Shown: piece by piece, positions 44,630 through 53,016 of the stretch
How the letters are laid out: each line of letters opens with the position of its first letter
Position numbering within the stretch: the stretch's first letter is position 1
Assembly: GCA_013287435.1 (NCBI GenBank)
Contig: JABDDU010000001.1
Span: 111,588 to 175,587 of the forward strand
Source: Verrucomicrobiota bacterium
GTDB lineage: Bacteria; Pseudomonadota; Gammaproteobacteria; Coxiellales; Coxiellaceae
Direction: 5' to 3'
Length of the DNA stretch: 64,000 bases
The notes under the pieces: generated by a model
Told to the model about the DNA's origin: nothing
The model's input: the letters and a program-made list of their open reading frames with translations, nothing else
The model's database searches: none
Program-made: the position numbers and the translations under genes

Positions 44630-44647
44630 ATTGCTTAAATAAGCAAT
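44630..44647. promoter_or_regulatory. ATTGCTTA-AA-TAAGCAAT palindrome over the comEC start codon
   Basis: Perfect 8-bp arms around AA; the last two bases are the AT of the comEC ATG (44646). It would sequester the start codon in a hairpin or bind a dimeric regulator. There is no ribosome-binding site at normal distance; a GGGAGG lies about 45 bases upstream. Confidence 0.4.
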
Positions 44648-46838
44648 GAAAAATAATTTGATTCTCTCGCGCCAACTTCCATTTTTGCTTTTGCTGCTAT
44701 TAATACCCGCACATTTTATTTTTATTAAAATGAATCAATGGCAACTGCCGAATGCATATATTCAAAAACCCGCAGTGATTCAAGGCGTCATCGATTCTAT
44801 TCCCGAAAAAAAATTTCATGGCGTGCGATTTCAATTTCACACAGAAGAATTTAACGGCAAAAAAATATCAACGCATTTTTTAATGTCATGGTATCAACAT
44901 TCGCCTCCCTTACAAATCGGGCAGCACTGGCAATTACACGTAAAATTAAAACCGCCGATAGGCTCGCATAATCCCGGTGGTTTTGATTATGAAGAATTTT
45001 TATTGTCGCAAGGAATAACGGCAACAGGATATGTGATGCCGCATCACAATCAACTCATCACCGTTAATCATGGATATTTTCTCGATCATTTCAGGCAAAA
45101 AATTCAAAAAGAAATTAGAAATGCTGTGTATCATCCTGCGCTGGCAGCCTTTATTTCCGCATTATCGGTGGGTTTGCGAGATGGATTAACCGAATCTGAT
45201 TGGCAGGTATTTCAAAAAACAGGTACCAATCATTTGGTTGCCATTGCTGGTTTGCATATTGGTTTTGTGTTCGCAACGATTTATTTTTTGGCAAAATTTT
45301 TGGTGCGATTTTTTCCGCGATTTTTACTCATCATTCCTGCATCGCGCTTTGCAGAAATAAACGCTTTAATCGGCGCGTTAACTTATGCGGCATTATCTGG
45401 TTTTGCGATTCCTGCAGAGCGCGCATCGATCATGTTATTTTTTTTTATGATCTCGCAATTATTTTATCGAAAAATGTCAACCTGGCGGCGATTATTTTTT
45501 GCAGGAGGGATTATTTTAATTTTAAATCCCTATGATTTGATGAATTCTGGTTTTTGGTTGAGTTTTTCATCCATGGCTGTTTTAGCTTGGGTGATGGGCG
45601 GACGATTACGATCACCAAAAAAGCTTATTTTATGGGGAAAAATGCAGGGTTCAATAATAATAGGTTTGTTGCCCCTGATGCTTTTCTTTTTTCAACAAGC
45701 GTCACTCATTGCATTTTTAACCAATGCGGTTGCCATTCCGTGTGTTGGTTTTGTGATTTTGCCAATGTGTTTATTAGCAACAGGCTTATATTTTTTTAAA
45801 TTACATTTATTAAGCCATGATTTATTTTTCTTAACCGGAAAATTATTATGGCCATTATGGAAATTTTTAACCGATGCATCGCATTTATCTTTTTCAAGTT
45901 GGCATCATGCCGTCAGTAATCTATGGATTTTAATTATCGGAATCATCAGCGCGCTTTTCTTATTAGCGCCGCGCGGTTTTTCTGCAAAATGGTTTGGGTG
46001 TTTTGGACTATTGCCACTCTTTTTTTATCATCCAGCGCATCCAAAAATAGGCGATTTTCGTGTGACTATCATTGATGTGGGGCAGGGTTTATCGGTTTTG
46101 GTGCAAACAGCGCATCATGTGATGTTATATGACACGGGTGCACATTTTCCAGGTGGATTTGATTATGGTGAATCCGTCGTAGCGCCGTACTTGCGTGATC
46201 AAGGTATTTCAACGATTAACCGTTTAGAAATCAGTCATGGTGACAATGATCACAGCGGTGGTGCTGATGCCATTGTAAAAGATTTTTTTGTTAAAACTAT
46301 TTTTACGAGTGCGCCGAAATTAATTGCACATTTTCATGCAAATGATTGCTTTGCGGGGCAGCAGTGGGATTGGGATCATGTGCATTTTAATACGTTAAAT
46401 CCAGCACCCCATTCACCTTATGCGGATAATAACAGTTCATGCGTGATAAAAATAACGGGAAAATACGGTCAACTATTATTGACGGGTGATATACAAAAAT
46501 CAACGGAAATGACTTTGGTTCAAACATATGGAAATCAATTGCGCTCAACCGTTTTGCAAGTTCCTCATCACGGCAGTCGCACCTCTTCTTCCGAAAAATT
46601 GATAGAAGCGGTTTCGCCACAATACGCTATTATTTCCGCAGGAAAATACAATCGTTACCACTTGCCAGCACCGTCTGTCGTCACGCGCTATCGGCGAGAC
46701 AATGTGAAGTTGTACAATACCGCAAATAGCGGCGCAATTATAATTCGATTCTTGCGTGATCGTCAGGTAAAATTGACCAATGACTACCGCATCCAACAGC
46801 GCCCTTCAAACCTACAAACGTCTATTACAATACGCTAA
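44646..46838 (+). CDS. comEC: DNA uptake channel ComEC/Rec2
   Basis: A 730-aa polytopic protein for transport of single-stranded DNA across the inner membrane in transformation. The N-terminal DUF4131/OB region (about 30-140), the Competence domain with about nine helices (LSVGLRDGLTESDWQVFQKTGTNHLVAIAGLHIG), and the C-terminal metallo-beta-lactamase-like domain (IDVGQGLSVLVQ, HGDNDHSGG at about 528, LLTGDI, PHHGSRTS) are all intact. Two other competence genes would be needed elsewhere. Its 3' end overlaps msbA by 59 bp. No consensus ribosome-binding site. Confidence 0.92.
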   Translation: MKNNLILSRQLPFLLLLLLIPAHFIFIKMNQWQLPNAYIQKPAVIQGVIDSIPEKKFHGVRFQFHTEEFNGKKISTHFLMSWYQHSPPLQIGQHWQLHVKLKPPIGSHNPGGFDYEEFLLSQGITATGYVMPHHNQLITVNHGYFLDHFRQKIQKEIRNAVYHPALAAFISALSVGLRDGLTESDWQVFQKTGTNHLVAIAGLHIGFVFATIYFLAKFLVRFFPRFLLIIPASRFAEINALIGALTYAALSGFAIPAERASIMLFFFMISQLFYRKMSTWRRLFFAGGIILILNPYDLMNSGFWLSFSSMAVLAWVMGGRLRSPKKLILWGKMQGSIIIGLLPLMLFFFQQASLIAFLTNAVAIPCVGFVILPMCLLATGLYFFKLHLLSHDLFFLTGKLLWPLWKFLTDASHLSFSSWHHAVSNLWILIIGIISALFLLAPRGFSAKWFGCFGLLPLFFYHPAHPKIGDFRVTIIDVGQGLSVLVQTAHHVMLYDTGAHFPGGFDYGESVVAPYLRDQGISTINRLEISHGDNDHSGGADAIVKDFFVKTIFTSAPKLIAHFHANDCFAGQQWDWDHVHFNTLNPAPHSPYADNNSSCVIKITGKYGQLLLTGDIQKSTEMTLVQTYGNQLRSTVLQVPHHGSRTSSSEKLIEAVSPQYAIISAGKYNRYHLPAPSVVTRYRRDNVKLYNTANSGAIIIRFLRDRQVKLTNDYRIQQRPSNLQTSITIR

Positions 46839-48519
46839 ACCGTATTGGATGTTGTTTTTGATTGGTGCGATTGCAACGATTATTGTTTCTGCAACCGATG
46901 CGACATTCACCGGTTTGATTAAACCCATTATCGATGAATCTTTTATCAAACGTGATCGCGAATTTATTCATTGGTTGCCCATTTTAATTTTCGGCATTTT
47001 TATCATTCGCGGCATGGCGGGTTTTGTGTCGAGTTATTTTATTTCGCGTGTGGCGCGCACCGTCGTTCGAGACTTGCGTCGATTGATTTTTTCACAATTA
47101 CTGCAATTACCAGCGACTTTTTATGATCGAAATAGCTCTGGTTATATTTTATCAACCATTGTGTATAACGTTGAGCAAGTTGCGCAAGCCTGTTCTGATG
47201 CCTTATTAACCTGTTTACGCGAATCCTCTTTGGCGGTCGGATTAATTGTTGTGATGTTTATGGTGAGTTGGAAATTATCGTTATTATTTATTTTTATCGC
47301 ACCCTTTATTATGTGGGTAGTAAAATGGAGTAGCGTGCGCATGCGACGATTAAGCACGAACGTGCAACAATCTGTGGGTGATGTGACGCATGTTGCGGGT
47401 GAAGGCATTGATGGATATCGTGTGATTCGGTTATACGGCGGCCAAGATTATGAAAATGAAAAATTCAAACAAGCGACAAAAAATAATTTACAACGTGAAT
47501 TAAAAATTGTGGTGACCAATGGGGTTGGTACCTCATCGATGCAATTATTACTGGCAGTTCCCATCGCAGTGACATTATTGGTTGCAACCAATCCCGCTTT
47601 GCATATTTCAGCCGGTAGTTTTGCAGCTATTGTGGCGGCAATGATTTCGTTATTGCGTCCCGTGCGTCGCATGAGCATGGTCAATACGGAAATTCAAAAA
47701 GGCGTTGCAGCCGCTGAAAGTATTTTTAAAATGGCTGATGAAGACATTGAAATAGATACGGGGACGCGCACATTAGCGCGTGTCAAAGGTGATATTATTT
47801 TTCGTGATGTGAGCTTTGAATATAGTTCGTCAAAACGCCTTGTTTTAAAGCATATTCATTTCACCGTAAAAGCAGGACAAACCGTTGCGATCGTTGGAAA
47901 ATCAGGCAGTGGAAAATCAACCTTGATGAATTTGTTACCGCGATTTTATGAAATTAATTCTGGCGAAATTACAATTGATGGCGTCAATATCAATGTTTAT
48001 CGTTTAGCGGAATTGCGAAAACAATTTGCCTATGTGTCGCAAGATACAACTTTGTTTGACGATACGGTTGCGAATAATATTGCGTATGGATCCATTGAGC
48101 CTGTTCATCGCGATGACATTATTCGTGCAGCGGATGCAGCACATGCCACCGAATTTATTGCTCAATTACCACAAGGATTTGATTCAAAAATTGGTGAAGA
48201 CGGTGTATTGCTCTCTGGCGGTCAACGTCAGCGCATTGCGATTGCGCGTGCGCTATTAAAAAGTGCACCGATTTTAGTGTTGGATGAAGCAACGGCATCA
48301 CTCGATGTGCATGCAGAACGACATATTCAACAAGCGCTTGAAGATTTAATGAAAGACCGCACCGTTTTGGTTATCGCGCATCGCTTATCAACTGTTGAAA
48401 ATGCGGATTGTATTATTGTGTTAGATGATGGTGAAATTGTTGAAACCGGAACGCATCAATCGTTATTGGATAAAGAGGGTGTGTATGCGGCGTTGTATAG
48501 AGCGCAGTTTAACGAATGA
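46780..48519 (+). CDS. msbA: Lipid A flippase MsbA
   Basis: A 579-aa half-transporter (E. coli MsbA 582): six membrane helices, then an ATPase domain with Walker A GKSGSGKST (about 372), LSGGQRQRIAIARA (about 477), Walker B VLDEATASLD and the H-loop AHRLST. The start MTTASNSALQTYKRLLQYAKPYW aligns with the family N-terminus, so the 59-bp overlap with comEC appears genuine. It forms an msbA-lpxK pair with a 4-base overlap at its 3' end, the order also seen in E. coli, and carries lipid A-core across the inner membrane. Confidence 0.95.
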   Translation: MTTASNSALQTYKRLLQYAKPYWMLFLIGAIATIIVSATDATFTGLIKPIIDESFIKRDREFIHWLPILIFGIFIIRGMAGFVSSYFISRVARTVVRDLRRLIFSQLLQLPATFYDRNSSGYILSTIVYNVEQVAQACSDALLTCLRESSLAVGLIVVMFMVSWKLSLLFIFIAPFIMWVVKWSSVRMRRLSTNVQQSVGDVTHVAGEGIDGYRVIRLYGGQDYENEKFKQATKNNLQRELKIVVTNGVGTSSMQLLLAVPIAVTLLVATNPALHISAGSFAAIVAAMISLLRPVRRMSMVNTEIQKGVAAAESIFKMADEDIEIDTGTRTLARVKGDIIFRDVSFEYSSSKRLVLKHIHFTVKAGQTVAIVGKSGSGKSTLMNLLPRFYEINSGEITIDGVNINVYRLAELRKQFAYVSQDTTLFDDTVANNIAYGSIEPVHRDDIIRAADAAHATEFIAQLPQGFDSKIGEDGVLLSGGQRQRIAIARALLKSAPILVLDEATASLDVHAERHIQQALEDLMKDRTVLVIAHRLSTVENADCIIVLDDGEIVETGTHQSLLDKEGVYAALYRAQFNE

Positions 48520-49526
48520 TAACTAAAATTTGGTATGAAAATAATGTTCTCCAGTATTTGTTATTTCCTCTATCCTTAATCTATCGCACCCTTATTTCTA
48601 TCCGCCGATTTTTGTATAAAAAAAATATTTTCAAAACGCACAAATTTAATATCCCCCTTATTATCGTCGGCAATATCACCGTCGGTGGTACCGGAAAAAC
48701 ACCGTTGGTCATTGCGCTCGTTAAAGCACTGCAAAAAAACGGTTTTCATCCGGGTGTTATTAGTCGTGGCTATGGCGGAAAAAGCAAAATATGGCCTGTT
48801 TTTGTGGATAAAAATAGTGATCCCGTATTGGTTGGCGATGAAGCAATTTTAATTGCAAAAAATACGGGAGTTCCTGTTGTCGTGGGACCGAAACGTGTTG
48901 AGTCTGTTGTACTGTTGACCAAACAGAGAGACGCGCGCATTAATGTGATCGTGAGTGATGATGGTTTGCAACATTATGCGCTTGATCGCACTATCGAAAT
49001 CGCCGTCATCGACAGCACGCGCGGTTTCGGCAATGGATTTTGCTTACCTGCCGGACCGTTGCGCGAACCCATTTCTCGATTAAAGTTTGTCGATTTTATC
49101 GTTGTCAATGGTAAAGAAATCTTAGATGCTGCAACTCACACTCACACTACTATGCAATTTGTCATCGATGATATTATTAACATCATCGACGATAACAAAA
49201 AAATTACACCATCAGAATTAAAACATAAAAAAATAATGGTCATCGCTGGCATTGGAAATCCCGATCGTTTTTTTGAATCCCTTCGCGCACTTGATCTTAG
49301 TTTTGAAACAAGCGTTTTTCCTGATCATTATTTTTTTCAACAAAAAGATTTTGAATCATTGACTGCAGACATCATTTTAATGACTGAAAAAGATGCCGTT
49401 AAATGCGGCACTTTTTGCGATGATCGTTTTTATAGGGTGCGCGGGCATGCGGATTTAGAGGCTAATTTTGTTGAGAAACTTATTAAAAAGACAAGGATTT
49501 TACAAAATTTCTTTGAGTCGAAATAA
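48516..49526 (+). CDS. lpxK: Tetraacyldisaccharide 4'-kinase LpxK
   Basis: A 336-aa lipid A kinase (E. coli 328) bound to the inner membrane face. N-terminal membrane-associated helix (PLSLIYRTLISIRRFLY) and the P-loop VGNITVGGTGKTPLVIAL (about 51-68), then SRGYGGKSK and SDDGLQHYAL. The N-terminus overlaps msbA by ATGA. A THTHTT stretch at about residue 208 is encoded by the CACACT hexamer repeat. The 3' end overlaps the convergent DUF4143 ATPase gene by 27 bp. Confidence 0.95.
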   Translation: MITKIWYENNVLQYLLFPLSLIYRTLISIRRFLYKKNIFKTHKFNIPLIIVGNITVGGTGKTPLVIALVKALQKNGFHPGVISRGYGGKSKIWPVFVDKNSDPVLVGDEAILIAKNTGVPVVVGPKRVESVVLLTKQRDARINVIVSDDGLQHYALDRTIEIAVIDSTRGFGNGFCLPAGPLREPISRLKFVDFIVVNGKEILDAATHTHTTMQFVIDDIINIIDDNKKITPSELKHKKIMVIAGIGNPDRFFESLRALDLSFETSVFPDHYFFQQKDFESLTADIILMTEKDAVKCGTFCDDRFYRVRGHADLEANFVEKLIKKTRILQNFFESK

Positions 49527-50654
49527 TGCTTTTTCAAAAGGTATTGCAGTGATGTTGTCGTGATACTCTTCATGATCACCACCGTAAATGATATATAATT
49601 TCGCCATCGTATAATCTTCACCAAATGCTTTTAATCCCGTTAAATCTTTTGGTGTTATCGTTCGCTTCCGTTTAATTTCAAATGCATGAAAACCTTTTTC
49701 GCCGTAGGCAATAAAATCAACTTCAACCTGGTTACTCGTGCGCCAAAAATAAAATGTATAACCCAAACGTCCATAATCATTGATGGCTAATAAATGCTGT
49801 AAAAACAGTGTTTCTAACGCAGCACCATCAATCTCTTCTGTTCGATCCAAAGGTCCTTTCGGACGAATAGCGCGATACACACCGACATCAAATAAATAAA
49901 ATTTTGAATGTGAAACGAGACGACGTTTTGCTTTTTTAGAAAATACGGGTAATGTGTGACTCAATAGTAAATCATGGACGATATCAAAATAGCTTGCAAC
50001 AACGCGCCGCTCAATACTGGCTTCGCGTGCAATTTCAGAATAATTAATCATTTTACCTTGCGAAAAACTGGCAATTTGTAAAAAACGGGAAAATTCTCCA
50101 ATGTTTCTGGTTATTCCTTCTTGCTGTATTTCTTCACGCAAATAAGAAGTGATATACGTATCGAGGTAATGCTGTGGATCGTCACCTTCAGAATAAACGA
50201 ACGGTAGTAATCCATAGTGCAGCGCAGTGGTTAATGAAAAATCATTACCGAGTTCATAGCAGGTGAGTGGATGCATGAAATATTGAAACGCGCGACCTGC
50301 TAATAAATTCACGCCTTTTTGGCGCAGTTTTCGTGCACTCGATCCTGTTAATATAAATCGATAATGATGCGACTCGATTAAACGGTGCACTTCATTTAAT
50401 AATTCAGGAATTTTTTGAATTTCATCAATAATGATCCAGTGTTTAAAATCAGCCGGTATGCGTTTTTCTAATAAGCCTGGATCTGCCAAAAATTCTTGAT
50501 ACAAAGCCATATTCAGCAAATCGAAATACAAGATATTGGGAAAATGTGCCTTGACCCAAGAGGTCTTACCAGTCCCGCGCGGTCCCAGCAAGAGAATGCT
50601 GTGACTGCCATTTTTAGGCAGCTTTAGTAATCGATTGTAAGGCTTGGTACTCAT
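49500..50654 (-). CDS. AAA ATPase with DUF4143 domain
   Basis: A 384-aa protein: AAA_14 ATPase with Walker A LLGPRGTGKTS (about 22-32), Walker B HWIIIDEIQKIPELLNEVH, the sensor RFILTGSSARKLR, then the C-terminal DUF4143 domain (YLREEIQQEGITRNIGEF, a nuclease-like fold with VEVDFIAYGEKGFHAFEIKRKR, resembling the D...E-x-K pattern). This family is widespread, often horizontally transferred, and its role is unknown. The duplicated promoter-operator region lies upstream. Its stop lies inside the lpxK 3' end. Confidence 0.85.
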   Translation of the reverse strand: MSTKPYNRLLKLPKNGSHSILLLGPRGTGKTSWVKAHFPNILYFDLLNMALYQEFLADPGLLEKRIPADFKHWIIIDEIQKIPELLNEVHRLIESHHYRFILTGSSARKLRQKGVNLLAGRAFQYFMHPLTCYELGNDFSLTTALHYGLLPFVYSEGDDPQHYLDTYITSYLREEIQQEGITRNIGEFSRFLQIASFSQGKMINYSEIAREASIERRVVASYFDIVHDLLLSHTLPVFSKKAKRRLVSHSKFYLFDVGVYRAIRPKGPLDRTEEIDGAALETLFLQHLLAINDYGRLGYTFYFWRTSNQVEVDFIAYGEKGFHAFEIKRKRTITPKDLTGLKAFGEDYTMAKLYIIYGGDHEEYHDNITAIPFEKALFRLKEIL

Positions 50655-50685
50655 TATTGGATCAATTTTATGTAATATGGCAATG

Positions 50686-50747
50686 ATTATGACAGAAATC
50701 CATGTAATTTGTCAAATAGTTTGCCAGAAATACATGTAATTTGTCAA
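50686..50747 (-). promoter_or_regulatory. Tandemly duplicated TTGACA promoter/operator of the DUF4143 ATPase
   Basis: On the minus strand TTGACAAATTACATGGATTTC is found twice, at 50693-50715 and 50725-50747 (23-bp units, one mismatch, 32 bp apart, about three helical turns). The proximal copy supplies a perfect -35 (50710-50715), followed after 18 bases by a -10 CATAAT (50686-50691). Confidence 0.6.
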
Positions 50748-50765
50748 TTGTGCATTACTTAAAAC

Positions 50766-51377
50766 CTATATCACCTCGAAGGCCAATAACTTCTCATTTT
50801 CCAAAAATCCTTCCAGTTTATCTCCTGATTTAACAGGGCCAACACCGACGGGTGTTCCGGTAAAAATAAAATCACCGCTCTGAAGCGTGATAAATCGTGA
50901 AACAAAAGCAATTATTGTGTCGAATGAAAATAATAAATCATGGGTATTGCCTTGTTGAATTATTTTTTCGTTGATGGTGAGATGAAAATTCAAATTATTC
51001 ATTAGGGGCAGATTTTTTTTGGAGATAAACTTTCCAATGGGTGCGGAATGATCAAAGGCTTTTGCTTTTTCCCATGGCAAACCTTTTGTTTTAATCTGTT
51101 TTTGAATATCACGGGCCGTAAAATCAATGCCAACGGTTAGTTCATCGTAATATTCATGCGCTTCTTTTTCAGCAATATTTTTTCCTGATCTATTTATTTT
51201 TAAAACAATTTCTATTTCGTGATGAATATCCTGTGAAAAAGTGGGCATTAAAAATGGTTTATGATCAGTGAGTAGCGCAGTCTCTGGTTTTAAAAAGAAA
51301 ACCGGTTCGTCAGGAATCGCTGAATTGAGCTCCTGAATGTGTTTCAAATAGTTTTGACCGATGCAGATTATTTTCAT
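50766..51377 (-). CDS. Fumarylacetoacetate hydrolase-family protein
   Basis: A 203-aa single-domain FAH-fold enzyme of the YcgM/FAHD1 type. Metal ligands are visible in HHEIEIVLKI (Glu pair) and GIDFTARDIQ (Asp), with KAFDHSAPIG and the C-terminal IFTGTPVGVGPVKSGD loop. Related enzymes hydrolyse acylpyruvates or decarboxylate oxaloacetate; the substrate here is not determined. Its first 68 bases overlap the 3' end of cydC in the same direction, an unusually long overlap that may indicate a cydC extension. Confidence 0.82.
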   Translation of the reverse strand: MKIICIGQNYLKHIQELNSAIPDEPVFFLKPETALLTDHKPFLMPTFSQDIHHEIEIVLKINRSGKNIAEKEAHEYYDELTVGIDFTARDIQKQIKTKGLPWEKAKAFDHSAPIGKFISKKNLPLMNNLNFHLTINEKIIQQGNTHDLLFSFDTIIAFVSRFITLQSGDFIFTGTPVGVGPVKSGDKLEGFLENEKLLAFEVI

Positions 51378-53016
51378 ATTTTATATCCATCTTTGAAAGC
51401 AAATTTTCATCATGCGTAATGACGATAATCGTTTTATTGTTAAAATCATTTTCGCAATTATTCCAAATTTTTTCCATCAGAATATCATCTAATCCTGTAG
51501 ACGGCTCATCCAAAATTAAAATAGGTGCATTGACTAATAGTGCACGCGCCATGGCAATGCGACGAATTTGCCCACCCGAAAAATTTTTCCCAAACTCGCC
51601 CATTTCGGTATTCAATCCATCTGGCATATTTTTAATAAGCTCTGCAAGGTCAACTTTTTCTAATGCTGCCAATAATGCATCATCTGACAATGTGTTTTGA
51701 AATAATGTTAAATTATCGCGAATACTTGCATTAAAAATGTGACTATGTTGCGTGACCAGTGAAATTGTTTTTCGTAAATCCGATTCAGAAAAATGTTTTA
51801 AATTCACGCCATCAATGGTAATTTTACCAAAGGTGGGATCCCAAATGCGCGCTAATAAATGTATTAATGTGGTTTTTCCCGTACCCGAATCGCCTGTAAT
51901 ACCTAAATGGGTTCCAAACGGAATTTCAAGAGTGATATTTTCAAGTACCGGTCTGTTTGAATTCGGATAAGAAAAAGAAACCGCTTGAAATGAAATCGGA
52001 TAACTTTGATGAGTGGCCAAAAATTTTTCTGAAAAAAGAACCGCAGGTTTTGTGTTTGCAATTTGCAATAATCGATCTGCCGCCTGTTTTGTTTTTCCTA
52101 AGCTTAAAAAAGCGAAGGGCAGTGATAATAGTTGTTCATACGCTGCAATCATCAATAAAATAATCATCGCCAATTCAGCACCGTTGATTGTTTTATGGCG
52201 CACCAGTGGAATGCCTATCATTACAATCAACCCAATGGTCATGCCAGAAAGTAATTGTAATGCGCTGAGGGTAAATCCTTTTAGATTTGCCAATCTTTTT
52301 TGTGCGTTTATCAATTGGTTGATTTGAGTATTGATGCCAGACAAACGATCTTCTTTTTTTACAAATAATAATAGATCGATAAAGCCTTGCAGAAAATCAA
52401 TTGTTTTTGTACGCAGTGCGGCTGTTGATTCTTGTATTTCTTTACCAATTTTTTTTGATTTTTTGTAAGTCACGAGAGAGATCAGTGTTAACCCTAAGAA
52501 AAGCATCATCACTACAATGGCTGCTATTGATAGTGTAAAGTGTGCAATAAACAGTGTGATAAAAATTAATAAAAATAGTGCGACAAAAAATGGCGATACA
52601 ATATTTAAATATAAATGATCGAGTGTATCAATATCATTGACAATACGATTTAATAAATCGCCGCTGCGATGGGTTAATAAATGCGCTGGTGCGAGTGGAA
52701 TTAATGTTTGATAAAACCATACGCGCAGCGAACTTAAAATGTTAAACGTAAAATCGTGATTTATTACGCGACCAAAATAGCGCGATAAAATACGGATAAA
52801 TGCGAGTAAGCGAATCATTGCAGCAGGAATAAAATAATTAAATGCGCTCGCAGATATTACCGTCAGTCCTGCAAAAGCAGCAGCACTGATAAACCAGCCA
52901 GATAACGTTAATAACGCAATGGATGAAATGGCGAGTGTTAAACTCAACAAAATTCCCGCGATTAATTCGCGTTTATAGTGCGCTAGTTTTTTTATAAAAA
53001 ACAAAAGTGATTTCAT
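51310..53016 (-). CDS. cydC: Cytochrome bd assembly/thiol exporter subunit CydC
   Basis: A 568-aa ABC half-transporter that with CydD exports cysteine and glutathione, needed for bd oxidase assembly. Six membrane helices precede the ATPase domain with TGDSGTGKTTLI, FSGGQIRRIAMARAL and LILDEPSTGLD. The last about 20 residues (HRSKLFETHSGAQFSDS) lie in the overlap with the FAH gene and look like a late extension. The start overlaps the cydD stop by 4 bases. Confidence 0.9.
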   Translation of the reverse strand: MKSLLFFIKKLAHYKRELIAGILLSLTLAISSIALLTLSGWFISAAAFAGLTVISASAFNYFIPAAMIRLLAFIRILSRYFGRVINHDFTFNILSSLRVWFYQTLIPLAPAHLLTHRSGDLLNRIVNDIDTLDHLYLNIVSPFFVALFLLIFITLFIAHFTLSIAAIVVMMLFLGLTLISLVTYKKSKKIGKEIQESTAALRTKTIDFLQGFIDLLLFVKKEDRLSGINTQINQLINAQKRLANLKGFTLSALQLLSGMTIGLIVMIGIPLVRHKTINGAELAMIILLMIAAYEQLLSLPFAFLSLGKTKQAADRLLQIANTKPAVLFSEKFLATHQSYPISFQAVSFSYPNSNRPVLENITLEIPFGTHLGITGDSGTGKTTLIHLLARIWDPTFGKITIDGVNLKHFSESDLRKTISLVTQHSHIFNASIRDNLTLFQNTLSDDALLAALEKVDLAELIKNMPDGLNTEMGEFGKNFSGGQIRRIAMARALLVNAPILILDEPSTGLDDILMEKIWNNCENDFNNKTIIVITHDENLLSKMDIKYENNLHRSKLFETHSGAQFSDS

